A stretch of 64,000 bases of DNA from Paenibacillus hemerocallicola. GTDB lineage: Bacteria > Bacillota > Bacilli > Paenibacillales > NBRC-103111. The DNA lies in contig NZ_VDCQ01000002.1 in assembly GCF_006265175.1 (NCBI RefSeq), positions 141,251 through 205,250 on the forward strand, read 5' to 3'. A program made the position numbers and the translations under genes. The notes below the pieces were generated by a model. The model had not been told where the DNA came from and ran no database searches. It worked only from the letters and a program-made list of their open reading frames with translations. Positions 27,322-36,820 of this stretch are shown one piece after another; the stretch's first letter is position 1; each line of letters opens with the position of its first letter.

Positions 27322-27867
27322 ATGAAAGGTATGGTATTCACGACATTTCTCGAAATGGTGGAAGAGAAGTTTTCCGTCGATATGGTCGACCATATGATCG
27401 AAACGAGCGATCTCCCGTCGGGCGGCAGCTATACCTCCGTCGGCACCTACGACCACGGGGAAATGATCCGGCTCGTCGTCAAGCTCAGCGAAAAGTCGGG
27501 GATACCGGTATCCGATCTCGTCCGGACGTTCGGCGAATATTTGTTCGGCCAATTGGTCGAGATGCATCCTCAGTTCATCGATGAGGCCGCAACGGCGTTC
27601 GAGCTGCTCCGGTCGGTAGACAAATATATCCATGTCGAAGTCCGGAAGCTGTATCCGGATGCGGAGCTTCCCGGCTTCGAATACGAGACTCCCGGACCGG
27701 ATACGCTCATCCTGATCTATCGCTCCTCCCGCCCCTTCGCCGATTTGGCCGAAGGGCTGCTGATCGGCTGCGCCCGGCACTATGAGGAGAATATCGCGAT
27801 TCTGCGCGAAGATTTGTCCGACGGACAAGGAACAGCCGCACGATTTACATTGACCAGAGAGAAGTGA
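27322..27867 (+). CDS. H-NOX heme-based nitric oxide (or oxygen) sensor
   Basis: The 181-residue protein matches the heme-NO-binding family: MKGMVFTTFLEMVEEKFSVD start, proximal His in YIHVEVRKLYP, and the heme-propionate motif YRSSR (Y-x-S-x-R), with typical length. H-NOX proteins bind heme, sense NO (or O2 in some clades) and inhibit or tune a partner histidine kinase or cyclase. Here it lies between an HD-GYP regulator and a soluble hybrid kinase lacking any sensor domain, so it is probably that kinase's sensory subunit. The distal Tyr that marks O2-binding members was not identified with certainty, so NO is favoured. Confidence 0.92.
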   Translation: MKGMVFTTFLEMVEEKFSVDMVDHMIETSDLPSGGSYTSVGTYDHGEMIRLVVKLSEKSGIPVSDLVRTFGEYLFGQLVEMHPQFIDEAATAFELLRSVDKYIHVEVRKLYPDAELPGFEYETPGPDTLILIYRSSRPFADLAEGLLIGCARHYEENIAILREDLSDGQGTAARFTLTREK

Positions 27868-27873
27868 TAGCCG

Positions 27874-29565
27874 GTGAGCGATATCGAGGTGCTGCGCAGG
27901 CAGCTTGAACGCGAGAAGCGCGCCCGCAAGGAAGCGGAGAAAATCGCCGAGCAGAAGACGCGGGAAATATTCATTGCCAACCAGGAGCTCCAGAAGTTCA
28001 ACGATTCGTTGGAGGAGCTCGTCAAAGAACGGACGGCCGAGCTGGCCAAGGCGCGCGACGAAGCAATCGAGGCCAGCCTGTTCAAGAGCCAATTTCTGGC
28101 CAATATGAGCCACGAGCTGCGTACGCCGCTCAATGCGATTATCGGATACAGCGAAATGCTGATCGAGGACGCCGAGGATTCGGGCGATACGGCGATCGCC
28201 GGCGATCTGGAGAAAATCAATACCGCCGGCAAGCATTTGCTGTCGCTCATAAACGATATACTCGATCTGTCCAAAATCGAAGCGGGCAAGATGGACATGT
28301 TCATCGAGCGCTGCGACTTGTCCGCTGTCGTTCACGACGTGCTTACGACCGTCCATCCGCTGCTGGTCAAAAACAATAATCGGCTCGAGGTCGATGCGGT
28401 CCCCGATATCGTCACGAATACCGACGTTACGAAGCTTAGGCAAATTTTGCTCAACCTGCTCAGCAACGCCAGTAAATTTACGACTAACGGCACGATCCGC
28501 GTAAGCGTATCCCGACAAATGAAAGGCGATCGCAGAGGGTTCCTGATCTCGGTCGCCGATACCGGTATCGGCATGACGTCCGAGCAGCTGGACAGCTTGT
28601 TTCAGGCGTTTACGCAGGGCGACTCCTCCACGACGCGCAAATACGGAGGAACCGGGCTCGGCTTGGCCATCAGTCAGCGGTTCTGCGAAATGATGGGCGG
28701 CAAAATATCGGTCGAGAGCGTATACGGCGAGGGCAGTACGTTCAACGTATGGCTGCCCAAGCAGACGGATCCGCTTGAAGACGTGCGGGAGCTGCATTCC
28801 CCCTCCTCCTTCGGCGAGGGAGGCTCTTGCAAACTGCTCGTCATCGATGACGACCAGGCCATCATCGATCTGATGAAATGGTACGCGGGCAAAGAGAAAT
28901 GGTCAATCGCTACGGCTATGAACGGCAAGGAAGGATTGCGCCTTGCCAAGGAATGGCATCCCCACATGATTACGCTCGATGTGCTCATGCCAGGCATGGA
29001 CGGATGGTCCGTGCTGACCGCGCTCAAAAACGATCCCGAGCTGGCGGATATTCCGGTCATGATGCTTTCGATGACGAACGACAAGTCGCTCGGTTATGCG
29101 CTCGGAGCCTCGGAATTTTTGACGAAACCGATTCAGCGCGAAAGGCTTGTTCCGGTGTTGTCCAAATATATGCCGGATCCGGAAGCCGGGTCCATTCTCG
29201 TCATCGAAGACGACGAAACGACCGGCGAGATGATGACGAAGCTGTTGGAGCGGGAAGGGTACACGGCCGGCAGCGCGGGAAACGGTCGCATCGCTCTGGA
29301 GAGACTGGAAATCTCCGCCCCCAAGCTCATCCTGCTCGACCTGATGATGCCGGAGATGGACGGCTTCGAGTTCGTCACCCGGCTGCGCAAGCACGAGAAA
29401 TGGTCCTCGATCCCCGTCATCGTCGTGACGGCCAAGCATATTACCGAGGAAGACCGGCTGCGCCTGAACGGATATGTATCGAAAATTATCCAGAAGGGCG
29501 CGTTCAGCAAACAGGAACTGCTGCAGGAAATTAGTTCGTTGATATCGGGCTGCTCCTGCAAGTAA
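27874..29565 (+). CDS. Soluble hybrid histidine kinase with two C-terminal receivers (H-NOX-associated)
   Basis: The 563-residue protein starts at a GTG (27874) six bases after the H-NOX stop. It has an N-terminal coiled coil, HisKA (His in [18 protein letters not shown]), HATPase_c ([28 protein letters not shown]), and two tandem receivers ([11 protein letters not shown] with Asp in [24 protein letters not shown] with Asp in [13 protein letters not shown]). It has no membrane segment and no PAS or GAF domain. The design matches H-NOX-associated kinases, in which the separate H-NOX protein gates the kinase. Phosphotransfer to the HD-GYP regulator and the CheY-like protein of the same operon is expected. 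Confidence 0.93.
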   Translation: MSDIEVLRRQLEREKRARKEAEKIAEQKTREIFIANQELQKFNDSLEELVKERTAELAKARDEAIEASLFKSQFLANMSHELRTPLNAIIGYSEMLIEDAEDSGDTAIAGDLEKINTAGKHLLSLINDILDLSKIEAGKMDMFIERCDLSAVVHDVLTTVHPLLVKNNNRLEVDAVPDIVTNTDVTKLRQILLNLLSNASKFTTNGTIRVSVSRQMKGDRRGFLISVADTGIGMTSEQLDSLFQAFTQGDSSTTRKYGGTGLGLAISQRFCEMMGGKISVESVYGEGSTFNVWLPKQTDPLEDVRELHSPSSFGEGGSCKLLVIDDDQAIIDLMKWYAGKEKWSIATAMNGKEGLRLAKEWHPHMITLDVLMPGMDGWSVLTALKNDPELADIPVMMLSMTNDKSLGYALGASEFLTKPIQRERLVPVLSKYMPDPEAGSILVIEDDETTGEMMTKLLEREGYTAGSAGNGRIALERLEISAPKLILLDLMMPEMDGFEFVTRLRKHEKWSSIPVIVVTAKHITEEDRLRLNGYVSKIIQKGAFSKQELLQEISSLISGCSCK

Positions 29566-29583
29566 ACGAACGAGGTAATTCCT

Positions 29584-29961
29584 ATGCACAAAATATTGCT
29601 GGTAGAAGATAACGAAATGAATCGCGACATGTTGAGCCGCCGTCTCCTGCGCAAAGGCTATGAGGTGATGGAGGCGATCGATGGCCGGCAAGGTATCGAG
29701 ATGGCGTCGCGCGAGCTTCCCGATCTCATCCTGATGGATATGAGTCTGCCCGAGATTGACGGCTGGGAAGCGACGCGGCAAATCAAGCGATCGCCCTCGA
29801 CCGGGCATATCCCGGTCATCGCGCTGACGGCCCATGCGATGTCCGGCGACCGGGAGCGCGCCTTGAAGGCGGGCTGCGACGACTTTGACACGAAGCCCGT
29901 CGATTGGACGAGACTGCTCGGCAAAATGCAGCATTTGCTGGGCGGCAAATCGGAGTCTTAA
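29584..29961 (+). CDS. Single-domain CheY/DivK-like response regulator
   Basis: The 125-residue protein is a lone receiver: ILLVEDNEMNRDML, the phospho-acceptor Asp in DLILMDMSLPEIDG, VIALTAHAM and the Lys in FDTKPVDW. CGAGG lies upstream of the ATG. It is the last gene of the H-NOX operon and probably relays or drains phosphate from the hybrid kinase, possibly to the HD-GYP protein. It is followed by a bidirectional terminator. Confidence 0.93.
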   Translation: MHKILLVEDNEMNRDMLSRRLLRKGYEVMEAIDGRQGIEMASRELPDLILMDMSLPEIDGWEATRQIKRSPSTGHIPVIALTAHAMSGDRERALKAGCDDFDTKPVDWTRLLGKMQHLLGGKSES

Positions 29962-29968
29962 ACGAACA

Positions 29969-30002
29969 AAAGCGGACCTCCCGAATGGAGAGTCCGCTTC
30001 TT
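29969..30002. terminator. Bidirectional terminator after the H-NOX operon
   Basis: AAGCGGAC CTCC and GGAG AGTCCGCTT arms form a strong hairpin flanked by A and T stretches, between the convergent CheY-like (+) and glycosidase-like (-) genes. Confidence 0.8.
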
Positions 30003-30013
30003 CGTTTTATAGG

Positions 30014-31963
30014 CTAGCGTTCGACGACTACCATCAGGTAGCCCGGAATTTCCGGCAGCCGGATGCGTGTATATCCGTCGACAATGTCGTAGTGAACCGG
30101 TCTTCGATCGGGAGCAGCATAGACGCTGCGCACTTGCTCTCCGCGAATGCTGACGACGCCGCCGTGCACGACATTATGCTCCTCGATAACATTGTATTTG
30201 CCTCGCAGCTCCGGATAGGTCGTCTTTACGTGCACGATGTCCATCTTGTCTTTATGAGTAACGGTAACCCTTGCTGTCGACGGGATTGCCTCGCACCGGA
30301 TGAGAGGCGTCGGCAAAAGCTGCTCGAGGCAATGCTGCAGCAAATATTTATATTCCGGAAACGCATTCTCGCCATAGCCCAGAAACAGCCGGAAACCGAT
30401 TTGCACGATCCGGCCGGAGCGCAAGACGGCCGGAGCGCCGGAGGCACGGGCGGGCGGCGTGTAGAAGTAGCCGTGGAAGCCGTCCCAATGCTTGTTCGAA
30501 TACGCGTCATAGTCGGCGGCGACGGCGACGGCGCCCGGTTTTTCTTTCAGTACAATCCCCTGCTTGTATACGGCGTAAGTAAAATCAGGATCGAACCGCG
30601 TGGAGCTTTCCAGCATTTTGAAGTAAGAGGCATTGCGCGTGTCGGTACCTGCGTATTCCATATTCCAGTCGTCGAGCGCAAACTTCGTCCGCCCGGCGTC
30701 CAGTCCGGAGATGCCGGTGCTGATAATACCGCCGCCCGCGGCGAGGTGTTTTTCCAGCTTCTCCTTCAGCAGAGGCGTTATCGTAACTTCATCCGGTAAA
30801 ATGATAACCCGGTACGACGAGAAATCGCTCCGCTCCTCGACGATATCGAAGGCATACTTCAATTCGCCGAGCATCCTGGCCGCCGCATACAGCACCTTTT
30901 GCCCTTTCGGAAACCTCGGATTGTTGGCGCCAAGGTCGCTTCCGGCCGGAAGCACGACCGCGACTTCGGCCGCGGCCCGAGCGTCGTCGGTCCATGGCTC
31001 ATACCGCTCGATGTCCGCGTACACCTCGCCGATAAGCCTATAGACAGCCGGATCGAGCCCGTCGCGCGGATGCATATGATCGCCGACCGAGGTCGCAACC
31101 GCATTGCTGATCGCATCCCAGCAATCGTACTCCAGGGAAGCTTTGCTCTTCAGCCCTCCGAAATCTCCCCAGCTCGCATGAAACCTTCCCGTCATATACA
31201 GCACCTGCTTGCCGAGCGTGCGCGAGTAGGCGGCTTGAGCGGCGAAGTAATCATAGCCCCACGCCCCGGGCAGGCATTCGATCTCGATATGCGAGCCCAG
31301 TCCGTCGCAATGAATATGGCCCAGTCCGTTCGGCAGAAGCAGGATGTCGTCTCCGGTAATTTTTTTGACGTCCCAGCACAAATCGATAACCTTTTGTCTC
31401 GTCAGCGCCTCAACCGCATGGTCGTCCAACGGGTCTTTGCCGCAAGCCTGCAGCTCCTCCTGGCATTCGTTCCCGTAGCATGGATTCGTTACGAGACAAT
31501 CGAGAAAGACGCCGTCTATCGGATACCGCTCCACCACTTCCCGGATCATCCCGAGCAAATAGTCCTTGTAGCCCGAATTCAAGCACATGAGGCGGAAAAA
31601 GTTGCCGGTGCGGTCGCCCCCTATCACTTGTCCTTCCTTATTGACGACCGTCCAGTCCCGGCGCCTTCTGGCCATCTCATGATCGATACCTACGTTGAAA
31701 TAAGCGGCGACGCCAATGCCTTCCTTATGGCATTCCCCGACGATTTCCCCGAGCATGTCGCCCTTCATGTGCGGATACGGAATACCGATCTCGGTCGGGT
31801 AATAAGCGAAGCCCAGGTTGCATTTCGCGAATACGTTGACGAAATCGACTTTGGCGTCCTTCAACATACGGGCAAACCGCTTCGCATCGAAATGTTCGCC
31901 AAAATCGGTGACGTTCGGCATCGTGTGAAAGTCGAGATGGACGGCTCTTTTCAGCTTTCGCAT
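30014..31963 (-). CDS. Glycoside hydrolase-like protein with GH42-type trimerisation domain
   Basis: The 649-residue protein has an N-terminal TIM barrel (about 1-330; DFVNVFAKCNLGFAYYPTEIG, YPIDGVFLDCLV, LLLPNGLGHIH) resembling the hypothetical glycosyl hydrolase 6 (GHL6) family and alpha-L-fucosidases, followed by a class I glutamine-amidotransferase-like GH42 trimerisation domain (about 335-540; VAVVLPAGSD, YRVIILPDEVTITP, AAGGGIISTG) and a beta-rich tail. The Asp in FLDCL is a candidate nucleophile. No signal peptide is seen, so it is cytoplasmic. ATGAGG precedes the ATG. It is monocistronic, with unusual AT palindromes upstream (31985-32019). The substrate is not predictable. Confidence 0.72.
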   Translation of the reverse strand: MRKLKRAVHLDFHTMPNVTDFGEHFDAKRFARMLKDAKVDFVNVFAKCNLGFAYYPTEIGIPYPHMKGDMLGEIVGECHKEGIGVAAYFNVGIDHEMARRRRDWTVVNKEGQVIGGDRTGNFFRLMCLNSGYKDYLLGMIREVVERYPIDGVFLDCLVTNPCYGNECQEELQACGKDPLDDHAVEALTRQKVIDLCWDVKKITGDDILLLPNGLGHIHCDGLGSHIEIECLPGAWGYDYFAAQAAYSRTLGKQVLYMTGRFHASWGDFGGLKSKASLEYDCWDAISNAVATSVGDHMHPRDGLDPAVYRLIGEVYADIERYEPWTDDARAAAEVAVVLPAGSDLGANNPRFPKGQKVLYAAARMLGELKYAFDIVEERSDFSSYRVIILPDEVTITPLLKEKLEKHLAAGGGIISTGISGLDAGRTKFALDDWNMEYAGTDTRNASYFKMLESSTRFDPDFTYAVYKQGIVLKEKPGAVAVAADYDAYSNKHWDGFHGYFYTPPARASGAPAVLRSGRIVQIGFRLFLGYGENAFPEYKYLLQHCLEQLLPTPLIRCEAIPSTARVTVTHKDKMDIVHVKTTYPELRGKYNVIEEHNVVHGGVVSIRGEQVRSVYAAPDRRPVHYDIVDGYTRIRLPEIPGYLMVVVER

Positions 31964-31984
31964 GGGACGACCTCATTTCTTTTT

Positions 31985-32033
31985 AATTATATATAATTAC
32001 TAATAATTTTATATAAAATATTATATATTATAT
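31985..32033 (-). promoter_or_regulatory. AT-rich palindromic operator/promoter region
   Basis: Two perfect 14-bp palindromes, AATTATATATAATT (31985-31998) and ATTTTATATAAAAT (32006-32019), are centred exactly 21 bp apart in an almost pure A/T stretch just upstream of the glycosidase-like gene. This contrasts sharply with the GC-rich surroundings. Confidence 0.5.
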
Positions 32034-32137
32034 TCAGGAAATGTCATTGTCTTTAAATCGTCTTTATATGGAAGGATTTAAACCATTAGAAAGCCGATTG
32101 AGAAACGCAGTCATGAAAATGCCGGATCAAAGCGGCA

Positions 32138-32173
32138 AAAAGACCGTTGAGCTCGCTCAACGGTCTTTTTGCT
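32138..32173. terminator. Terminator after the MutS-like gene
   Basis: AAAAAGACCGTTGAG and CTCAACGGTCTTTTT form a near-perfect hairpin with A/T runs on both sides, about 30 bp after the MutS-like stop. Confidence 0.9.
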
Positions 32174-32201
32174 TTATGTCCTGTTCATATTCCTATTGAG
32201 G

Positions 32202-33884
32202 TTACTGCGCTTCGGACTCGTTACGGTTCCGTTTATGCAGGGAAACCATCAGGCTCTCGTATGTCAATCCGTACTTCTCGGCTATGTCCCGGGCATAGCT
32301 GTAGCCTGCCGGGCGGGAACGGCTTATTTTGTAGCTCCTTCTGCCTGTATCCGACTGCTCCGTCTCCAATTCGGCCGTCAAGCTGTCGATCCGTCCCGTA
32401 TCCGTATCGGCACGTTTATTCAGCTCGTCGATGCTTCTCGCCAGGTCGTGCAAATGCGTCGAGAACAGGACGCGGCAGCCCGCCGTGGACAGCCCCAGAA
32501 GCACCTGCTCGGCAATATAGGTTGCCTCCGATGCGCTCGTGCCGGAGAACGTTTCATCCATCAGCAGCAGGCTGTGCTCGGTCAGCTTGTTGCAAATATG
32601 CATGAGCCGTTGGCATTCATCGCCGAACCTTCCGGTCGACTTGCGGTCGCTTTCATCCGGAAAATGAACGAATAGCTGGTCGACCGGGCTCATGACGGCG
32701 GAGAACGCCGGGACGAACAAGCCTAGTTGGAACATCAGCTGAGCAATCCCGACCGCTTGCACGAACACCGTTTTGCCGCCCTGGTTCGGCCCGGTCAAAA
32801 TGTAGATCATTCCGTTCTCGTCGAATTTCAGCGGATTCAGCACGATGCGGTTGGGGGATCTTTCGTCCGAAGACTTCTGCTGGTCCAGTACGATTGCGGG
32901 GTTGTAGAGGCCGTTGATCTCGAACGCCTTGCGTTCTTTATGCTCGACTTGCGGCTTGCATACGGGGACCCCGGCATCCCTAAGCTTCTGGATCAGCGTC
33001 GCCCCGCCGAGAAGAAACCGGATCTCGTCCGCAAGCCTCACCAAAAACCGGGACTCGGCAATCGTATAAGCCCGGACGACCGGACGCCAGCTTCGGATCG
33101 ACGACCGGAAAACCGAATTCAGCGAATGGTTGACGGCAGCCCGAAAGCCATTGGTCTGCTCGTGAGTCAACCCTTTGCCGACTACCTCAAGAGGCGCCAA
33201 ACAGTTGTAACCGTCGTCGCTGAAATTCATCCTCAGCAGCTTGTCGATAATTTTGCCGGATTGAAATTTCGCGGTATGAACGGCGACGACGCCGGCCTCG
33301 TGCGGCCTGAACTGTTCGTCCAGATTCACCCCGACCGTAATGCTCTTGATGCTTCGGATGCTTGTGGATATTTTGCCGTATTCCGTTTTCAGAATGCGAT
33401 ACGATTCGCTCTCGTGAATCCGCTTCAGCTCCGATACAAGCTCTCGAAAGCCGGTCGACTGCAGCGACAAACTCTCTTTCCGGAAAAATTCGTACAGCCG
33501 GTCCACGAGACCGATATACAATTCGATCTCGGATATGCCCGTCAACAACGACGCCGTATCGTCCGCCGGCGCATGGTCCATTTGCTGCAGCTCCTTCATG
33601 TCCTCCAGGTCCGGCAGCAGCGTGCGGAGCAATTTGATCAACGGCTCGTTATTCAGCAAGTCCTCCAAGACGTCGAGCCTGTAAGCAATGACATCGAGAT
33701 TGTCGGTTAAAAAAACGATCGGACTTTTCTGATTCGGCTTGAACCGGCCCGCATTGCGCATCGTGCCGAATAGCGATTCCGCGGCAAGGGCTGAAATGAC
33801 GGACGGATCCGCCGCTACCGTACCGGATGATTCGCGCGGGGTCCCGGGCGGGTAAAGTAAGCTTAAGCTCGGTTCGGATGACAA
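32202..33884 (-). CDS. MutS-family ATPase without mismatch-recognition domains
   Basis: The 560-residue protein has a helical MutS III/IV-like lever region (about 60-330) and a C-terminal MutS ATPase domain: Walker A in TGPNQGGKTVF, Walker B in LLLMDETFSGTSASE and the STHLHDL motif. It lacks the N-terminal MutS I/II domains and the Smr nuclease of MutS2, so it is not a canonical mismatch repair protein. I set the start at the TTG at 33882-33884 because GGGGGAGG lies four bases upstream; the frame stays open for another 166 codons, but that part looks like a shadow of the preceding membrane-protein gene. It follows that gene by 23 bp. The role is unknown. Confidence 0.85.
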   Translation of the reverse strand: MSSEPSLSLLYPPGTPRESSGTVAADPSVISALAAESLFGTMRNAGRFKPNQKSPIVFLTDNLDVIAYRLDVLEDLLNNEPLIKLLRTLLPDLEDMKELQQMDHAPADDTASLLTGISEIELYIGLVDRLYEFFRKESLSLQSTGFRELVSELKRIHESESYRILKTEYGKISTSIRSIKSITVGVNLDEQFRPHEAGVVAVHTAKFQSGKIIDKLLRMNFSDDGYNCLAPLEVVGKGLTHEQTNGFRAAVNHSLNSVFRSSIRSWRPVVRAYTIAESRFLVRLADEIRFLLGGATLIQKLRDAGVPVCKPQVEHKERKAFEINGLYNPAIVLDQQKSSDERSPNRIVLNPLKFDENGMIYILTGPNQGGKTVFVQAVGIAQLMFQLGLFVPAFSAVMSPVDQLFVHFPDESDRKSTGRFGDECQRLMHICNKLTEHSLLLMDETFSGTSASEATYIAEQVLLGLSTAGCRVLFSTHLHDLARSIDELNKRADTDTGRIDSLTAELETEQSDTGRRSYKISRSRPAGYSYARDIAEKYGLTYESLMVSLHKRNRNESEAQ

Positions 33885-33907
33885 GCGACCTCCCCCTTTC
33901 TGTGCGA

Positions 33908-34231
33908 TTATGCGATCAAACCGGCTATGAGAGCGCGAAGCGGCTCCGCGCACAGCACCGATATGACCCATACCGTTATGGTGGAGCCATGCTGCAGCTT
34001 CATGGAATATCCGTGGGCGCTCCATCTCCGGGAAAATATAAAGTAATAATAAAGAAAACAAATAAAAAGCGGGAACGAGACAAGGATCAGTAATCCGAAA
34101 GACAGCAGGACGATGACAAGCAGCCAGAGCCAGAAGCGGAACAGCTGACCGACCAACAGAAAGGCGGGAGGGTTGATCAGGGCGACCCGTTCGGTCTCGG
34201 CTAACATTTTGATCACTACTCGCAGCATCAT
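33908..34231 (-). CDS. Small membrane protein upstream of the MutS-like gene
   Basis: The 107-residue frame starts MMLRVVIKMLAETERVA, after GGGGTGAG at a good distance. It has two adjacent hydrophobic segments (FWLWLLVIVLLSFGLLILVSF and FPLFICFLYYYFIF) and a third weaker one near the C-terminus (TVWVISVLCAEPL). It ends 23 bp before the MutS-like TTG start, so the two are probably co-transcribed. The family is not recognised, but the hydrophobic pattern and ribosome binding sites of both genes support it as real. Confidence 0.6.
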   Translation of the reverse strand: MMLRVVIKMLAETERVALINPPAFLLVGQLFRFWLWLLVIVLLSFGLLILVSFPLFICFLYYYFIFSRRWSAHGYSMKLQHGSTITVWVISVLCAEPLRALIAGLIA

Positions 34232-34431
34232 CCTGCTCACCCCGATTCCTGATAATGGCATTTCTATGACAATCGTACCATATCCTCCCTTTACGTGTGA
34301 ACTGATATTTCGATGACGAACCGATTACGCCAGACCGATTGGAACGATGCGCGTTTTCACATAAAAAGGATATTTTTTGCAAATAGTAGATACATATAAC
34401 CCCAACTTATAAATGGAGATGTTACGGTCCG

Positions 34432-35667
34432 ATGAATAAATCAGCGCTGCTTCATGAACCGAAACAAAGGAAATTGCTGGTGAGCACCGGAATCAGCTGG
34501 CTGTTCGACGCCATGGACGTCGGGATGATCTCGTTTATCGTCGCCGCGTTGGCGGTCGATTGGAAGCTCGGACCGCAGCAGATCGGCTTGCTGACGGCCA
34601 TCAACTCCATAGGGATGGCAGCAGGAGCGGCGGCGGCCGGCTCTCTCGCCGACCGGTACGGACGTCGGGCCGTACTGATCTGGACGCTGCTGATCTTCTC
34701 GGCCGCGAGCGGCCTGTCCGCCCTGGCGACAAGCTTCGCCATTCTATGCGCGCTTCGGTTCGTCGCAGGCTTCGGCTTGGGCGGGGAACTGCCGGTCGCT
34801 TCCACGCTCGTATCCGAGTCCGTCGCCCCGGAGGATCGGGGACGGGCGGTCGTGCTGCTGGAAAGCTTCTGGGCGGCGGGCTGGATCGTGTCGGCCTTGA
34901 TCGCCTATTATGTCATACCGGCATACGGATGGAGGACGGCATTCGTCATTGGCGCCCTGCCTGCTTTGTATGCGCTCTATTTAAGACGGGGTGTTCAGGA
35001 CCCGCCCAGATATATCGAGCATAAGGACAGCAAGCTGTCATTCGGTTGGCGCGTCGCTTCCGTATGGTCGCCCGCCTACCGCAAATCGACCGTAACGCTG
35101 TGGATATTATGGTTTACCGTCGTTTTCTCCTACTACGGCATGTTCTTGTGGCTGCCGACTGTCATGGTGCTGAAAGGCTTCAATCTCGTAAAAAGCTTTC
35201 AATACGTCCTGATTATTACGCTGGCGCAGCTTCCCGGTTATTTTACGGCCGCTTACTTGATCGAGAAATTCGGCCGCAAATTCGTACTGGTCGCCTATTT
35301 GCTGATGACGGCGGCAAGCGCCGTATGGTTCGGGAACGCCGTTTCGGAGGGAGCGCTGATTGCGGCGGGCATGTGCCTTTCCTTTTTCAACCTGGGCGCG
35401 TGGGGGGCGATGTACGCTTATACGCCGGAGCTGTATCCGACCGCCGTCCGGTCCACCGGCGTCGGGCTTGCCGCCTCCTTCGGACGGATCGGGGGCGTCA
35501 TCGGTCCGTATACGGTAGGATTGCTGGTTGCGGGCGGATCGGCGATCACTTCCATTTTCCTGCTCTTCTTCGCGGCGATCGTGATCGGAGCGCTGGCCAT
35601 TCTGTTGTTCGGGAAAGAAACGAAAGGGACCGACCCGGATGAGGGGCATGAAGCGGTACGAGGATGA
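34432..35667 (+). CDS. MFS transporter (NiaP / aromatic acid-sugar porter-like)
   Basis: The 411-residue transporter has 12 predicted membrane spans and MFS signatures: DRYGRRAVLIWT in loop 2-3, FVAGFGLGGELPVA in helix 4 and EKFGRKFVLVAY in loop 8-9. The sequence resembles NiaP (nicotinate) and related acid/proton symporters, for example LFDAMDVGMISF in helix 1 and ELYPTAVRSTGVG. It is a single gene between the divergent membrane/MutS pair and the convergent muropeptide operon. GGAG lies about 13 bases before the ATG. The substrate is uncertain. The following gap 35668-35908 holds a CCCCCATGC/GCATCGGGGG hairpin but no gene. Confidence 0.85.
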   Translation: MNKSALLHEPKQRKLLVSTGISWLFDAMDVGMISFIVAALAVDWKLGPQQIGLLTAINSIGMAAGAAAAGSLADRYGRRAVLIWTLLIFSAASGLSALATSFAILCALRFVAGFGLGGELPVASTLVSESVAPEDRGRAVVLLESFWAAGWIVSALIAYYVIPAYGWRTAFVIGALPALYALYLRRGVQDPPRYIEHKDSKLSFGWRVASVWSPAYRKSTVTLWILWFTVVFSYYGMFLWLPTVMVLKGFNLVKSFQYVLIITLAQLPGYFTAAYLIEKFGRKFVLVAYLLMTAASAVWFGNAVSEGALIAAGMCLSFFNLGAWGAMYAYTPELYPTAVRSTGVGLAASFGRIGGVIGPYTVGLLVAGGSAITSIFLLFFAAIVIGALAILLFGKETKGTDPDEGHEAVRG

Positions 35668-35908
35668 CGCCAACGTTCTGGAGAGAATTAGCGAATCCGA
35701 TTTTACTGTTTGTGAACCTGATTTCGCCAATCCGGGTCAACTGCCGTTCAACGCAACTTCCCCCCATGCTCTCGAGTCGGCATCGGGGGGTGGGGATCGG
35801 GTTATCGGGGCCGGTTCGCCGCTCCGAACATTTCACATATGCGGCTCCCGGCACCTTATGGCGCTCCATGGCGGCGTCCAAACCGATTCGCGCTTTCGTG
35901 CCAACCGG

Positions 35909-36820
35909 CTACTTGCGGGCCAAGCTCGCGAAAGCATCGCCGAAGTGGCCGCCCGCTTCGTCCAAACGACGGATCGCTTCCTCGTAGCCGATCTGGTACG
36001 TTACCATTAAAATAGCGGCTCTGGCATCCCCGTTCGCCCGTTCGGCCGCGCTCGCCGCCGTCCTTTCATCCGCCGAAGTGGCATCCATGACGATCCGGAC
36101 TACCCGCTCCTTCAGCTTGGCATTGGTTGCTTGTACGTTGACCATCAAATTCCCGTACACTTTGCCAAGCCGGACCATGACGACAGTCGAAATCATATTC
36201 AGCACCATTTTAGTCGCGGTTCCCGCCTTGAGCCGGGTAGAGCCGGCGATCACTTCGGGACCGACGGGAACCTCGATCGGGTAGCGGGCTTCGGCGCTGA
36301 TCGGCGAACCGATATTGCAGCTGAGGGCAACCGTCAAAGCGCCGATCCTTCCCGCCTCCCGGAGCGCGCCGATGACGTAACGCGTCGAGCCGCTGGCCGC
36401 AATGCCGACTACGACGTCTTTGTCCGTTACTTGCGCAGCCACTTCCCGTTTTCCCGCCTCGTGATCGTCCTCCGCATTTTCGATGGACCGGGTTACGGCC
36501 TTTTCTCCGCCGGCGATCAAGCCTACGACGAGTCCGGGGTCGGCGCCGAACGTAGGAGGGCACTCCGAAGCGTCCAGCACGCCCAATCTGCCGCTTGTTC
36601 CCGCACCGACATAATAGATGCTCCCCCCTTGCTTGACGGCTTGCGCTACCGCTTCGATCGCAGCGGATATTTGAGGAAGAGCGGCCTGCACCGAATTCGC
36701 GACCGTCCGGTCCTCCTCATTCATCAGCCCGACGATCTCCCGTACGGACATTTTATCCAGATGCCGCGACTTCTCGTTTCTCCGCTCCGTAACCGATAGT
36801 TCAGCCTTCGCCTTCGCCAT
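35909..36820 (-). CDS. murQ: N-acetylmuramic acid 6-phosphate etherase
   Basis: MurQ cleaves the lactyl ether of MurNAc-6-phosphate to give GlcNAc-6-phosphate and D-lactate. The 303-residue protein has the SIS fold and the family signatures YVGAGTSGRLGVLDASECP (with the catalytic Glu), the second motif AGSTRLKAGTATKMVLNM and the C-terminal helix region. GGGAGG precedes the ATG, which overlaps the HAD gene by 20 bp. It is the last gene of the seven-gene muropeptide operon. No PTS MurP is present, so MurNAc would be phosphorylated by another enzyme, possibly a kinase encoded elsewhere. Confidence 0.95.
   Translation of the reverse strand: MAKAKAELSVTERRNEKSRHLDKMSVREIVGLMNEEDRTVANSVQAALPQISAAIEAVAQAVKQGGSIYYVGAGTSGRLGVLDASECPPTFGADPGLVVGLIAGGEKAVTRSIENAEDDHEAGKREVAAQVTDKDVVVGIAASGSTRYVIGALREAGRIGALTVALSCNIGSPISAEARYPIEVPVGPEVIAGSTRLKAGTATKMVLNMISTVVMVRLGKVYGNLMVNVQATNAKLKERVVRIVMDATSADERTAASAAERANGDARAAILMVTYQIGYEEAIRRLDEAGGHFGDAFASLARK

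Noticed and set aside
33885..34382. An N-terminal extension of the MutS-like protein by 166 residues
   Set aside because: The extension is low-complexity and overlaps the membrane-protein gene in another frame, while a TTG with GGGGGAGG gives a normal start.
35668..35908. Possible small gene after the MFS transporter
   Set aside because: Only weak repeats and a hairpin without a T run are seen; no frame has a ribosome binding site and plausible composition.
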